In this document: positions 1 to 7,891 of the stretch, in pieces
Layout: each line of letters begins with the position of its first letter
How positions within the stretch are numbered: the first letter of the stretch is position 1
Program-made: the position numbers and the translations under genes
Notes under the pieces: generated by a model
Databases searched by the model: none
What the model was told of the DNA's origin: nothing
The model's input: the letters and a program-made list of their open reading frames with translations, nothing else
Assembly: GCA_964393895.1 (NCBI GenBank)
Contig: CAYMWP010000001.1
Span: 112,460-176,459, forward strand
Length of the DNA stretch: 64,000 nucleotides
Source of the DNA: B4-G1 sp964393895
Lineage (GTDB): Bacteria; Chloroflexota; Anaerolineae; B4-G1
Direction: 5' to 3'

Positions 1-1544
1 TTGAGCTGGTCCTCTACCCACCCGGACATGTCGTTGTACGTCTTGGCGCCGACCTCTTGGATGGAGCTCTGCACTCGGTGCCGGAACTGGTCGAAGGACC
101 GCTTCATGCCCTCGACGCCTGTGCGGTTACGCTCCGAGATCTGCTCGCGCTGGAAGGAGTCCTGCTCGCGCTGTGACTCCATGAACTGGTTGACGTCGCC
201 CATACGCCGGAGCTGCTGGGTCATGACGTCGATCTCTTCCCGACCGAGTCCCAGGCGGCGCTGGGCGAAGATCTTGGCCCGGTCGTCCATGCCGTAGACA
301 TCCATACCCCGGCTACCCAGCCACCCCTGGAAGGCGCGCAGGGCCAGCCCGCCTCCGCCCTTCTCGAGCAGAGAACCGCGGAGGCGCCCCTCGTTACGAA
401 TGAACGAGGCGCGGCCGAGACGAGCAGCGCGTGGGCGAGCTTGCCCCATGGTCTCGCCGGTGGAGAAGCCGCCGGACATGAAGCTGTCGAAGGCTTCCTC
501 ATCGATCTCGCCGGCGTTCTCCGAGGCCATGGAAGCCATCAGCCGGCGCCCGAGCCCTCCACGCAGGAACCGGGCGTCCATCGAGAGCATCTGCTGCGCG
601 TACGCGGTGCGCCCCTCCGAACCTGTCAGGCCGGTGACGTTGTAGATGTCCTCTTCGCTGATGACGCCTGCCCGCTGCGCGGCACCAACCTGTCCGATGG
701 TACGGGCGCCGGCGACAGCACCCTGCCGGCCGAGCCCGCCGATGCTGCGAGAGATCTGCGAACCGATGTTGGCCATCTGCGTGGTCTCCTGTATGGAGAC
801 GCCGCTCAAAGCGTTCTGGCGAACCTGCGCGCTCATGCGCAGCTGGTCGGCCTTCTGGAACAGGCCCGAGCCCCTCATGCTCACGACCATCTGCTGAGCG
901 TTCTCGAGGGACGTGCCGAGGTCCTGGGAGACGGTCTTGAGCGTGTCGATCATCTCCCTGAACTTCTGACTGAACTGCCGCACATCCGTCAGGGTTTGCG
1001 TGAACCCCATCCGGCCCATGTTGCTGGCGAGGCCCTGGAGCTGCTCATAACCGAGCATCTGGCCGCCTGGCATGACATCGTGGGTCATCTCTCTGATGGC
1101 TGCCCCCGTCTGGCCCATCTGACTGCGGGTCATCCCCATGCCGCCGTACTGCTGACGCATCATCATGTTCAGGCCCTGCTGCTGCTGCATGCCCTGCATG
1201 AAGTTGCCGGCGGCGAACTGCGCCGCACCCATGCCCACGCTGCCGATGGCCCCCATCCCTGCCCCGATACCCGCCCCAGCAACCGCCCCCACCGGGCCAA
1301 GGGCCATGCCGAACATGCCACCGGTGATGGCGCCGGACATGGGGCTATCGAGCCCCGTGAGCCCCGCCGCCGTGCTCAGAATCGGTGACCCGATTGCCTG
1401 CGCGTGGTTGACGGCCATGCCCGTAAGCATGTCCGCTTGCGCGCCGGGCATCCGCCCCATGGTCATCTGCTGGGCCATCGCAGTCTGCATCATGGCTTGC
1501 TGCTGGAACTGCCCGTTCAGCGCACTGATCTCATGGGACCACAT
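1..1544 (-). CDS. Large Met/Gln/Gly-rich structural protein, possibly tape measure (3' truncated)
   Basis: An open frame of at least 514 codons starts at 1544 and leaves the window at base 1 without a stop. The first 120 or so residues are rich in Met, Gln, Ala and Gly (MWSHEISALNGQ, then GAVAGAGIGAGMGAIG). Long Ala/Gln-rich helical segments follow, then a charged stretch with SQREQDSFQREQISE. Long repetitive helical proteins with glycine/alanine hydrophobic segments are typical of tail tape-measure or other internal virion proteins; that role is inferred. No strong ribosome site precedes the ATG. The start was chosen because the frame closes soon upstream and a divergent plus-strand gene begins at 1634. 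Confidence 0.6.
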   Translation of the reverse strand, partial: MWSHEISALNGQFQQQAMMQTAMAQQMTMGRMPGAQADMLTGMAVNHAQAIGSPILSTAAGLTGLDSPMSGAITGGMFGMALGPVGAVAGAGIGAGMGAIGSVGMGAAQFAAGNFMQGMQQQQGLNMMMRQQYGGMGMTRSQMGQTGAAIREMTHDVMPGGQMLGYEQLQGLASNMGRMGFTQTLTDVRQFSQKFREMIDTLKTVSQDLGTSLENAQQMVVSMRGSGLFQKADQLRMSAQVRQNALSGVSIQETTQMANIGSQISRSIGGLGRQGAVAGARTIGQVGAAQRAGVISEEDIYNVTGLTGSEGRTAYAQQMLSMDARFLRGGLGRRLMASMASENAGEIDEEAFDSFMSGGFSTGETMGQARPRAARLGRASFIRNEGRLRGSLLEKGGGGLALRAFQGWLGSRGMDVYGMDDRAKIFAQRRLGLGREEIDVMTQQLRRMGDVNQFMESQREQDSFQREQISERNRTGVEGMKRSFDQFRHRVQSSIQEVGAKTYNDMSGWVEDQL

Positions 1545-1573
1545 GCGCCGAGAGTAGCACACGCCAAGTAGTC

Positions 1574-1607
1574 AAAAAAGCTATGAAACGGGGGCATAAG
1601 AGCAGCG
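1574..1607 (+). promoter_or_regulatory. Candidate phage promoter element, copy 1
   Basis: An A-tract ending AAAAAG, 9 spacer bases, then GGGGGCATAAGAGCAGCG. The 18-base block and the spacing recur exactly at 49190-49207, in both cases about 40 bases before the first gene of a plus-strand run. It lacks a sigma-70 -35 box. Confidence 0.5.
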
Positions 1608-1633
1608 ATTCAATACAAGGAGGTAGAGAACCA

Positions 1634-2044
1634 ATGGATCCGTTGACCATCCTACTCGGCTCGCTTCTCGCGGGGATCTTGGGGGCCACAGTGCTCAACC
1701 CCATGGAGACGCGGGTCAAGCGCATCATGGCACTCGAGGACTTCAACGAAGATCTCAAGGCCCGCGGGCTCGAGACCATGGTGGTGAACGAAGCCGCGCT
1801 GGCCGATGACGTGAAGGCTCTAGAGCTGTTCAAGGCTCGGATGCTCGCGGGGCTTCAGCCTGGCAAGAGCCTGAAGGACACCGTCTTCCTCGCGCACATG
1901 ATGGCGAGCCAACTGAAGGGAGGAGAGAAGCTCGAGCAGATTGCGAGGGCGCATGGGCTCGTGTGCCCGGAATGTTCTTCTGTCGTCATGACGAAGGACA
2001 AGGCCACGCACGGCTTGAACAAGATGATTGGCACCAAGATCTGA
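1634..2044 (+). CDS. Small membrane-anchored protein with C-terminal CxxC
   Basis: 136 residues. The start at 1634 follows an AAGGAGGT ribosome site; an upstream in-frame ATG at 1583 has none. The N-terminus (DPLTILLGSLLAGILGAT) is one hydrophobic segment, probably a membrane anchor. A helical middle follows, then VCPECSS near residue 116, half of a zinc-ribbon-like site. First gene after the candidate promoter at 1574-1607. The family is not recognised. Confidence 0.75.
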   Translation: MDPLTILLGSLLAGILGATVLNPMETRVKRIMALEDFNEDLKARGLETMVVNEAALADDVKALELFKARMLAGLQPGKSLKDTVFLAHMMASQLKGGEKLEQIARAHGLVCPECSSVVMTKDKATHGLNKMIGTKI

Positions 2045-2128
2045 AGAAAAGCAGTCAAAAGAACAGTGACGTCAGCCCTACGCATGCCGCGTGGGCAACC
2101 AGAACCTGCAAGCAGGAGATAGAAACAG

Positions 2129-2665
2129 ATGACCACACCGACCGTGAAAGAACTCAGCGAAAAGTTCGACAGCTTCCAGACGCAGCTCCAGCCGGTGCTG
2201 AGCTTCTTCGCCCAGCAGAACGCCAACGCCGGCGCGGCCGAGGCGCTCAAGAACAACGCGCCCGCGACCCCGCCTCCCGGCGTGGCGGACGCGATCAACG
2301 GCTTCACCGCGTCGACGCCCCCCACCGCCCAGCCCGTGTCCGGACTGGACCCCGACAAGATGAAGGAGTTCATGGCCTTGCAGGGCCAGATCCGCGAGAT
2401 GCAGCAGCAGCAGTTGGCGGGACAGTACGGACAGCGCGCGAGCGAGCTCGAGATGCAGCGCGAGATCCGCGCGCTCGAAGCAAGCCTCAACCGCGCCCCC
2501 GCTGTCGCCGAGCTCGTCTCGACGAAGGACGGCCTGTCGATCAACGTCGACATCGGACGAGTGGCCCTCTACACCGGCATCGCGGTCGCCATCGCCGTGA
2601 CGGCGTACGGGCTCATCCTCCTCGTGAAGGAAGGCGTGGCTTGGGTGGCAAAACAGTGGGTCTAG
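2129..2665 (+). CDS. Tail-anchored coiled-coil membrane protein
   Basis: 178 residues after an AGGAGAT ribosome site. The order is: helical N-terminus; Ala/Pro-rich linker (residues 40-75); Gln/Glu-rich coiled coil (80-120); one hydrophobic segment near residues 148-166 (LYTGIAVAIAVTAYGLILLV) close to the C-terminus. This makes a C-terminally anchored membrane protein. It could belong to lysis or membrane remodelling, but nothing identifies it as a holin or spanin. Its 3' end overlaps the convergent gene ending at 2613 by 53 bases. Confidence 0.8.
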   Translation: MTTPTVKELSEKFDSFQTQLQPVLSFFAQQNANAGAAEALKNNAPATPPPGVADAINGFTASTPPTAQPVSGLDPDKMKEFMALQGQIREMQQQQLAGQYGQRASELEMQREIRALEASLNRAPAVAELVSTKDGLSINVDIGRVALYTGIAVAIAVTAYGLILLVKEGVAWVAKQWV

Positions 2666-2849
2666 GGTTCCCCCTACCCCGCTGAATCGACCACCACAGA
2701 AACGTTTTCACCGCAGCGACTTCGCTCGGGGTCATCGGCGCGTTCTGCAGTTCCTCCTGAAACCAGTCGTCGAACGCGTCGATGGCCTCGTTGGCTTCCG
2801 CCTCAAGGGCCGCACCGTCCTGCCCCTCAGCCGTCACTTTGATCGTCAC
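2613..2849 (-). CDS. Small acidic protein, unknown function
   Basis: 78 residues starting with GTG at 2849, directly after a GGAGGGAGG ribosome site. The N-terminal two thirds are acidic and helical (GAALEAEANEAIDAFDDWF), and the C-terminus is Arg/Pro-rich. The C-terminal 17 codons lie antisense to the end of the plus-strand gene at 2129-2665. Unrecognised. Confidence 0.6.
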   Translation of the reverse strand: MTIKVTAEGQDGAALEAEANEAIDAFDDWFQEELQNAPMTPSEVAAVKTFLWWSIQRGRGNPRPTVLPPKPRLPSRGG

Positions 2850-2889
2850 CTGTACCTCCCTCCGGGTGGCGCATGGTGCGGCTCACCCT

Positions 2890-2929
2890 GAGCGGGGGCC
2901 CTAGCGGCCGGGGTCCCCGCTCCTTTTTT
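2890..2929 (+). terminator. Rho-independent terminator for the 1634-2665 plus-strand unit
   Basis: GAGCGGGG (2890-2897) pairs with CCCCGCTC (2915-2922), followed by a T6 run at 2924-2929. It ends plus-strand transcription before it enters the opposing gene cluster. Confidence 0.8.
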
Positions 2930-3125
2930 AGCCCTTCATGGCCTTGGCGGACCACTTGCGCCCGCAGCTCTGGCAGCACATCAGGCTTTGGCCCCCGCGC
3001 TGCACAACGCTGATGGCAGCGCCCTTGCACCGGGGGCACCTGAGCTTCCCGAGGGGCTCCTTCTCACTCTCCCGCTTGACGACGACTCCCTGCGAAGTCT
3101 CTCTACCCCTCTGCAGTTTGGCCAT
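2928..3125 (-). CDS. Small zinc-ribbon protein
   Basis: 65 residues after a CGGAGGAGAT ribosome site. CPRC (about residues 30-33) and CQSC (52-55) form a four-cysteine zinc ribbon on a basic background (MAKLQRGRETS, ending RKWSAKAMKG). Such domains bind nucleic acid or act as protein adaptors; the target is unknown. Its start overlaps the gene ending at 3103 by 23 bases, suggesting translational coupling. Confidence 0.75.
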   Translation of the reverse strand: MAKLQRGRETSQGVVVKRESEKEPLGKLRCPRCKGAAISVVQRGGQSLMCCQSCGRKWSAKAMKG

Positions 3126-3597
3126 GATCTCCTCCGAAGACTACCGCACCCTCTGGGTACTCGCCCTCGTCCGCCTGTTCGGCAGGGGTAATGGGCTGCT
3201 CAGAAGGTACTTCTTGCTCAGGGGCAGGCGCAACATCTTCTTGCCCTGCTTCCGCCTCGAGCTTCTCTCGGTACTTCTCCATGTAGAAGTTGTAGTCGAT
3301 GGTGCCGTCCTCGAAACACTCCGGCCCCTCGTTGCAGACGTCTCGAACGATCAGGTCCATCACGAAGATCATAGCGTCGTGCGCCATGAAGCTGTCACGA
3401 AGGATGGCCGCGTTGTTGTCAACGACCCCCGCCATGCGAACGAGCTCGTCCTCGACCGTCTTGATGCGGCTACTCTGGCTTGCGACGAGCTGCTCGAGTT
3501 GCCTTACCCTTTCCTCCAGGCTTGGCTGAGGCTTTCCGGGCCTTCGGGGCATTGCGTTTTGGGGCGGCTTTCGACTTCCGTTCTTTCGGTTGGTCAT
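3103..3597 (-). CDS. Coiled-coil protein with acidic Pro/Glu-rich tail
   Basis: 164 residues: a basic N-terminus, a heptad-like coil near residues 27-58 (LEERVRQLEQLVASQ), a central folded part, and a Pro/Glu/Gln-rich tail. The start at 3597 has a GAGGATAGAGG ribosome site but overlaps the upstream gene by 128 bases. An internal ATG at 3552 is the alternative start. The coil begins inside the overlap, so at least 50 bases are read in both frames. Unknown function. Confidence 0.7.
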   Translation of the reverse strand: MTNRKNGSRKPPQNAMPRRPGKPQPSLEERVRQLEQLVASQSSRIKTVEDELVRMAGVVDNNAAILRDSFMAHDAMIFVMDLIVRDVCNEGPECFEDGTIDYNFYMEKYREKLEAEAGQEDVAPAPEQEVPSEQPITPAEQADEGEYPEGAVVFGGDHGQTAEG

Positions 3598-3814
3598 CCT
3601 CTATCCTCACCAGTTGGTAACAGCTGAGCTGCTGCTCGAGCTCGACGGCAAACGCGTCGAACTCCGCCTTCATCTCCTCCAAGACCTCCTGAGGAACCTC
3701 GGACTTGCTCGAAGGAAGGAAGTCCTCCTCGTGCATGGTCTCGGCCCTGTCGAGGAAGATTGCGATGTTCTTGATGACGATGCGCTTGTAGGCCAGCTTC
3801 TCGTAGTCGTTCAT
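3470..3814 (-). CDS. Small protein with Lys/Ala-rich basic tail
   Basis: 114 residues. A helical acidic domain (residues 1-75, MNDYEKLAYKRIVIKNIAIF) is followed by a Lys/Arg/Ala/Pro tail of about 35 residues resembling histone-like or nucleic-acid-binding tails. The tail is the part that shares DNA with the next gene. Unrecognised. Confidence 0.7.
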   Translation of the reverse strand: MNDYEKLAYKRIVIKNIAIFLDRAETMHEEDFLPSSKSEVPQEVLEEMKAEFDAFAVELEQQLSCYQLVRIEDDQPKERKSKAAPKRNAPKARKASAKPGGKGKATRAARRKPE

Positions 3815-3821
3815 GGTCCCC

Positions 3822-4451
3822 TCACGCCGTCAGAAAGGCCTTGAACCGTTTGACTGGGTCGGCCCCGGCCCCAAGGTCCTTGATGATGTTCGCCAAAGGG
3901 TAGATGTACAGGCCGCGCGCGGAGCGCATCTTGTTGAGCACGTCGCCCCCGGCCTTGCGAAGCATCTCACGTTCGCAGTGCGCTCGGATGTCGTCCGGAC
4001 TGTGCTTGAGGTAGATGTCGCAGTCCCCGCCGAGCTTGTGGAACCACATGTTGATGACCTCGGCCCACTTCTGCATCGTGAGATTGAAGTAGATCTCGCC
4101 GATCGCCTTCTCGGCCTCGTAACTCTGCCCGCACCCATGGCAGTAGTGCACGGACGAGACGTTGCCGTCCTCAAGGATGAAGCTGTTGCAGTTCGGGCAG
4201 ACGTACATCTTTTCGTCGCCTCCGCCGTGCAGCTTCTTGCCGCTGAGCCACCAAGACATGAAGCCGGGAGTAGCGGCGCGGGAGGTTCGCTTGCGGAAGA
4301 AGCGGATCTCGATCTTGTACTTCGCCCGGGGCGTCTTGTCCTTGGTGAGCTCGCGCATCCCCTTGATGCGCTCCTGCACGGCTTGCAGCTCCTGCGGGGT
4401 GAGCTGCACTTCCTCTACCTGCTCCTGGTACTTCTTCTCTACGACGGACAT
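3822..4451 (-). CDS. Zinc-ribbon protein, unknown function
   Basis: 209 residues. The start at 4451 follows GGGAGGGTGAG; longer in-frame upstream extensions read through the preceding gene and look non-coding. CPNC (near residues 90-93) and CHGCGQS (about 108-114) form a zinc ribbon between a charged helical N-terminus and a larger C-terminal domain. It sits one base after its upstream neighbour. Function not recognised. Confidence 0.75.
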   Translation of the reverse strand: MSVVEKKYQEQVEEVQLTPQELQAVQERIKGMRELTKDKTPRAKYKIEIRFFRKRTSRAATPGFMSWWLSGKKLHGGGDEKMYVCPNCNSFILEDGNVSSVHYCHGCGQSYEAEKAIGEIYFNLTMQKWAEVINMWFHKLGGDCDIYLKHSPDDIRAHCEREMLRKAGGDVLNKMRSARGLYIYPLANIIKDLGAGADPVKRFKAFLTA

Positions 4452-4452
4452 C

Positions 4453-4896
4453 TCACCCTCCCATGCGGCCCATGGCGGCTTTGGGAATGAACTTGCCCGA
4501 GGGCACAGCCCCCTTGCCGCCGAACTCGACGGGGGCGTTACGATTCGCACTGGCACCGTGCAGCGGCATGCTGCCTGCACTTTCAGTGACGCCCACCTCC
4601 GGGGCGTTAGCGATGGCCGCCAAGATGATCGGCAGGTACTTCTCGATCGGCTCTTTGCTCTGGAAGATGAAGCGGTAGGCATGCACAAGGTTGCCGCCCT
4701 TGAGCAGGAAGGACTTGGAGAAGTCCGCGCTCCACGGTTGGTTGTTCGCGGCCAAGTAGATGTTGTGCACCGCGGACATCATGTTCCGGATGTTGCTCCG
4801 ACACCTGCCAAGCAAGTAGACGCGGTTCGGGGAGGACTTGACGTCCACCGTCTCGAACCCGCGCTGTGCCAGCGCCCCTACGAGAACGTTCGCCAT
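4453..4896 (-). CDS. Unknown 147-residue protein
   Basis: A mixed alpha/beta N-terminal 100 residues and a Gly/Pro/Ala-rich C-terminal 45 residues. No motif recognised. It is tightly packed: the upstream gene stops at 4897 and the downstream one starts at 4451, so it belongs to the minus-strand operon. Confidence 0.75.
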   Translation of the reverse strand: MANVLVGALAQRGFETVDVKSSPNRVYLLGRCRSNIRNMMSAVHNIYLAANNQPWSADFSKSFLLKGGNLVHAYRFIFQSKEPIEKYLPIILAAIANAPEVGVTESAGSMPLHGASANRNAPVEFGGKGAVPSGKFIPKAAMGRMGG

Positions 4897-5409
4897 CTAC
4901 TCCTCCTTCCTGCCCCGGCAGACGATGAACACCTTCCGGTCACCAAAGTAGACCTCCCGCACCTCGTCGAAGTAGACGGTGCTGAGCAGGCGAAGTGGCT
5001 CGCCCCTGCTCGACGAGTTCGCTACTGCAAAGGTCAGGTGCGTCACACCGTTCGTCAGCAGGTCCGAGATGTCGTCCCCTCCCCACGGCAAGATGAACTC
5101 GCCGGTGAGCGTCCGACCGAAGACGACCTCGAACCCCTTCTGCATCTCCCCTTCGTTGTGCGCAACGTACAAGCTGCCGACGGCCTGCGTCCTCACATAC
5201 TGAGGGACGATGTCCAGGTCCGTCTCCTTGACGAGGGCGATGTTGTCTTCCTCGAGCGCGCGCTGCACCCGCGTGACGAACTCCTCGGCCGTCTTCGGAG
5301 GAGGAATCTTTTTGGCATCCGGCAGCAGACCCCACTTCTGGTACTGGCGAAGGGTCTCCTCCGGGATGATGCCGGACTTGGCGATGATGGCCGCGATCTT
5401 GTGTCTCAT
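4897..5409 (-). CDS. Unknown 170-residue protein
   Basis: The start at 5409 overlaps the upstream stop as ATGA; longer readings upstream are shadows. It begins MRHKIAAIIAKSGIIPEE, with helical N-terminal 60 residues and a beta-rich remainder ending VFIVCRGRKEE. No recognised family. Confidence 0.75.
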   Translation of the reverse strand: MRHKIAAIIAKSGIIPEETLRQYQKWGLLPDAKKIPPPKTAEEFVTRVQRALEEDNIALVKETDLDIVPQYVRTQAVGSLYVAHNEGEMQKGFEVVFGRTLTGEFILPWGGDDISDLLTNGVTHLTFAVANSSSRGEPLRLLSTVYFDEVREVYFGDRKVFIVCRGRKEE

Positions 5410-5948
5410 TGAAGCACCAGAGGGATCTTGTAGACGTGGGTGGAGTCGACGAGCTGCGCTGTGCGCTCGTAGCCCGCGAACATGACGAGCGCCTCGTTGG
5501 GAACTCCCGAGTCTCGGCGCAGCGGCAAGCCAAAGAACTCGTCCTGAGGAAGGGAGGCAACGACCGCGGTCTTTCGTGCAAACCACTTCCACAAGAGGGT
5601 GTTGGGCCCAGTGGCGAAGCAGATAGGCACGACCCCATCAACCCGAGCGGCCACGAAGCACTTGCAGATGGTCTCCGCAGCGTTCTCCTCCGGGACGAAG
5701 ACGATCTCCTTCATCAGGCCCCGGCGCATGGCGTCGTGCGGAGTGAACGTGGACAGGTCGATGCCGAACGGCTCAACCTCCGGACCGTCCTTGGGCACCC
5801 AACGCTCCCACTCCACCAGGCCCTTCGCGCTGATGTGAATGTTGTCGATGCCGCGGAGCTCGAGCAGCTGCTTGATGGTCTCCAAGAACCCGGCCGTGCC
5901 GGCGCCCGGGGGGACCTCGACCTTATCTGCTTCTTTTCGATACCGCAT
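5406..5948 (-). CDS. Unknown 180-residue protein
   Basis: A soluble alpha/beta protein with LELRGIDNIHISAKG near residues 28-42 and three Cys. No motif was recognised. It overlaps the ribbon-helix-helix gene upstream by 26 bases and its downstream partner by ATGA, so the three are probably co-translated. Confidence 0.75.
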   Translation of the reverse strand: MRYRKEADKVEVPPGAGTAGFLETIKQLLELRGIDNIHISAKGLVEWERWVPKDGPEVEPFGIDLSTFTPHDAMRRGLMKEIVFVPEENAAETICKCFVAARVDGVVPICFATGPNTLLWKWFARKTAVVASLPQDEFFGLPLRRDSGVPNEALVMFAGYERTAQLVDSTHVYKIPLVLQ

Positions 5949-6126
5949 GTTGGGCTACCCCTTGCTCTCCCTTTCGCAACCCATTGGAGACCTTCTCGAG
6001 CTCCAGCAGGAACCGGAAGTGCTCTTCTATGATAGCGGACAGGGTGGTGCGCTTCTTCTTGGCGTACTTGCGCATCTGGTTCGCCAACTTCTCGTCACAT
6101 CGAATGTGAATGCGCCCTTCTTTCAT
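5923..6126 (-). CDS. Ribbon-helix-helix DNA-binding regulator
   Basis: 67 residues starting at 6126 (ATGA overlap with the upstream stop). The first 45 residues match the Arc/MetJ fold: a short beta strand GRIHIRCDE, helix 1 KLANQMRKYAKKK, turn RTT, helix 2 LSAIIEEHFRFLLEL. Proteins of this fold dimerise and insert the paired strand into the major groove. It is the only clear sequence-specific DNA-binding protein in this operon, so it may regulate the operon or its switch; that is inference. Confidence 0.75.
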   Translation of the reverse strand: MKEGRIHIRCDEKLANQMRKYAKKKRTTLSAIIEEHFRFLLELEKVSNGLRKGEQGVAQHAVSKRSR

Positions 6127-6395
6127 CACCAGTCCTTTGGCTTCACCCACATCAAGTGGAGAAGGTGCGCCTCGAGGCCCTCGATGTTCGGGAACTTGCC
6201 CTGAAGCCAGCTGGCGACCTCGTTGTTGAGCTCTTCCTGCAGACCCGGCTTGCCCGGCCGGATGTCCTCGAACTTGTCTCGAAGGTGGCGCTGGAGCTCC
6301 ATCATGAGCGCCTTGTTCATCCCAATCCACGTTGGCAGCCACGTGTACGCGATCTGCCACGTGTTGGGACCGGCTTCGACCACGAGGTCCATCAC
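6126..6395 (-). CDS. Unknown 89-residue protein
   Basis: A Trp-rich helical protein (TWQIAYTWLPTWIGM at residues 12-26, ending LMWVKPKDW). No cysteine and no clear membrane segment. It overlaps the GroES-like gene upstream by 4 bases. Unrecognised. Confidence 0.7.
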   Translation of the reverse strand: MMDLVVEAGPNTWQIAYTWLPTWIGMNKALMMELQRHLRDKFEDIRPGKPGLQEELNNEVASWLQGKFPNIEGLEAHLLHLMWVKPKDW

Positions 6396-6769
6396 CAGAT
6401 CTCCGGCTCGGAGCCCGGCGGGAAGACGACGAGCACGTCATCGCCACGAATGAGCCCGGCACCCTCTTCCAGATACTGGCTGATGGCTTGGCCATGTCGG
6501 TGCTCGACGTTCCACCGATGGAAGGCAACGACCTCCCCCGGCTCCACCCCTACAGGGATGCGAGAGCCGTTGGATGCGTCCTTGCCAGGACCGCGGGCCA
6601 GCACAGTTCCGACATGCAGATCCGGAGCCACGGTGTCAGGCAGGATGACGCTGCCCTTCTGCTTCTTGGGCTCGTGAATGCGCACGTAGATCCAGTCACT
6701 GAGGAGGCGGAACTTGACGGCCTTTCCGTCCTTCTCGACGACGGCCACCCTGGGGTCAGTTGCCTCCAT
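6392..6769 (-). CDS. groES: GroES-like co-chaperonin
   Basis: 125 residues. From about residue 20 it follows the GroES (Cpn10) pattern: RLLSDWIYVRIHEPKKQKG (first strand and mobile loop), then SVILPDTV, GTVLARGPGK, the PVGVEPGEVVAFHRW strand, and the C-terminal GDDVLVVFP strand. Host GroES caps GroEL; phage versions such as T4 gp31 adapt the chamber for capsid protein folding. About 18 extra N-terminal residues precede the domain. No GroEL is in this window, so it presumably works with the host or a distant phage chaperonin. Confidence 0.85.
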   Translation of the reverse strand: MEATDPRVAVVEKDGKAVKFRLLSDWIYVRIHEPKKQKGSVILPDTVAPDLHVGTVLARGPGKDASNGSRIPVGVEPGEVVAFHRWNVEHRHGQAISQYLEEGAGLIRGDDVLVVFPPGSEPEIW

Positions 6770-7127
6770 CGTCCTCCTCCATGATGTCGACGCCGGTATC
6801 CGCCTTGATGTCGTTGGCGGCGAACGCCGGCACGAGCTTCTTGGCCTGCTCCTCGACCCACGGCATGACGGTGCGCAGGTCCTTGGCCCAGGCTTCGTCG
6901 GCCTTGTGCATGAGCAGCTGGTCGCCGGTGTGATGCAGCAGCGCCGTGTGCGCCTCTCCCTTGGCGTCGAAGAACTGGATCACGTAGGTGTCCATCTTCT
7001 GAATCGACACGACGGTCTTGGGCTTGCCCATCTGCCGCATGGTCTGCTCGTGGTACTGCTCTCGCGCGTCCTGCTGGCCGGGAGGCGTGCGAACCCCGAG
7101 GGGCTTGATGCTGGTAGGGTCAGCCAT
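6756..7127 (-). CDS. Unknown 123-residue protein
   Basis: A Gln/Pro-rich N-terminus, a beta-rich centre (TVVSIQKMDTYVIQFFDAKG) and an acidic C-terminus ending MEEDDGGN. It overlaps its neighbours on both sides by 8-14 bases. No recognised family. Confidence 0.75.
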   Translation of the reverse strand: MADPTSIKPLGVRTPPGQQDAREQYHEQTMRQMGKPKTVVSIQKMDTYVIQFFDAKGEAHTALLHHTGDQLLMHKADEAWAKDLRTVMPWVEEQAKKLVPAFAANDIKADTGVDIMEEDDGGN

Positions 7128-7446
7128 TCTTCAGTTCCTTTCCGTACACCCGAGGGGTGCTCAGTTCTTCGATGACCTTGGCACTGTCGCCGCGAAACGC
7201 GGACACATGCGCGGGGTCCCATGGTTGTTCTTCGAACCCGAGGTGGTCGATGCGTTTGTAGAAGAGGGGAAGGTCAGGGCGGCGCTGCACCTCCCAAGCG
7301 AAGACCTCGAGCATCTCCTTGAAGGACACGTCGGCGAACAAGGTAGAGGAGGGTTCGTCGTTCTCGTACCTGACGACGCGCCCCGAGCACTTGCCGCCCT
7401 CGCTGATCTTGCGCTTGTACTCCAGCACGAGCCTGTCATCCGCCAT
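7120..7446 (-). CDS. Unknown 108-residue protein
   Basis: A basic N-terminus (LVLEYKRKISEGGKCSGR), a helical centre (DVSFKEMLEVFAWEVQRR) and a mixed remainder. It overlaps the zinc-ribbon gene upstream by 11 bases. No motif recognised. Confidence 0.75.
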   Translation of the reverse strand: MADDRLVLEYKRKISEGGKCSGRVVRYENDEPSSTLFADVSFKEMLEVFAWEVQRRPDLPLFYKRIDHLGFEEQPWDPAHVSAFRGDSAKVIEELSTPRVYGKELKNG

Positions 7447-7891
7447 CGGCCTTCTCCGTGAACTCGAACTTCTTCAGGTCCTTGACGCGGTACACGAGGG
7501 CGCCAGTCGCAGAGCCGGCAAGGAAGAGGCGAAGACCCGCAACGTCCAAGTGCTCAATCACGAAGCGCCCGCCCATCATGTAGCCGTGAACAGAGTCAAT
7601 CGTCTTGCCCTCGAGGGCACCCTTCACATCGCCGAGCTCGCGCTCCTCCGGCAGGCCAAGGCCGGCCACGAGCCCCATGAGGGCCTCCTGCGGCTCGAGC
7701 TCGAAGCGTTTGGTGGCCATCGACAGCACTTCTCGGCTGGCCCCTTCCGTGGCCGCGCACGTGCCCCCGCACAGCGCGCACTTGTACCCGTTCGGCCAGT
7801 ACTCGGTGTTCCGCCCGACCAAGTTGGCAACCGTGTCCGGATCCCCCATGACCCGAAACACGGCGCCGCACCTGGAGCACAAGACGATCAT
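7436..7891 (-). CDS. Zinc-ribbon protein, unknown function
   Basis: 151 residues. CSRC at residues 5-8 and CALC near 38-41 form an N-terminal zinc ribbon, with a third pair position at GGTC. A C-terminal alpha/beta part includes HGYMMGGRFVIEHLDVAGLR. It overlaps the downstream gene by 11 bases and the upstream one by 4. Function not recognised. Confidence 0.75.
   Translation of the reverse strand: MIVLCSRCGAVFRVMGDPDTVANLVGRNTEYWPNGYKCALCGGTCAATEGASREVLSMATKRFELEPQEALMGLVAGLGLPEERELGDVKGALEGKTIDSVHGYMMGGRFVIEHLDVAGLRLFLAGSATGALVYRVKDLKKFEFTEKADGG

Noticed and set aside
1561..1573. CGCCAAGTAGT shared with 39.24 kb as a regulatory site
   Set aside because: Eleven bases shared by two intergenic regions could occur by chance; positions relative to genes differ.
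2129..2665. Holin
   Set aside because: One C-terminal membrane segment and a long soluble part do not match common holin classes, and no lysis gene is adjacent.
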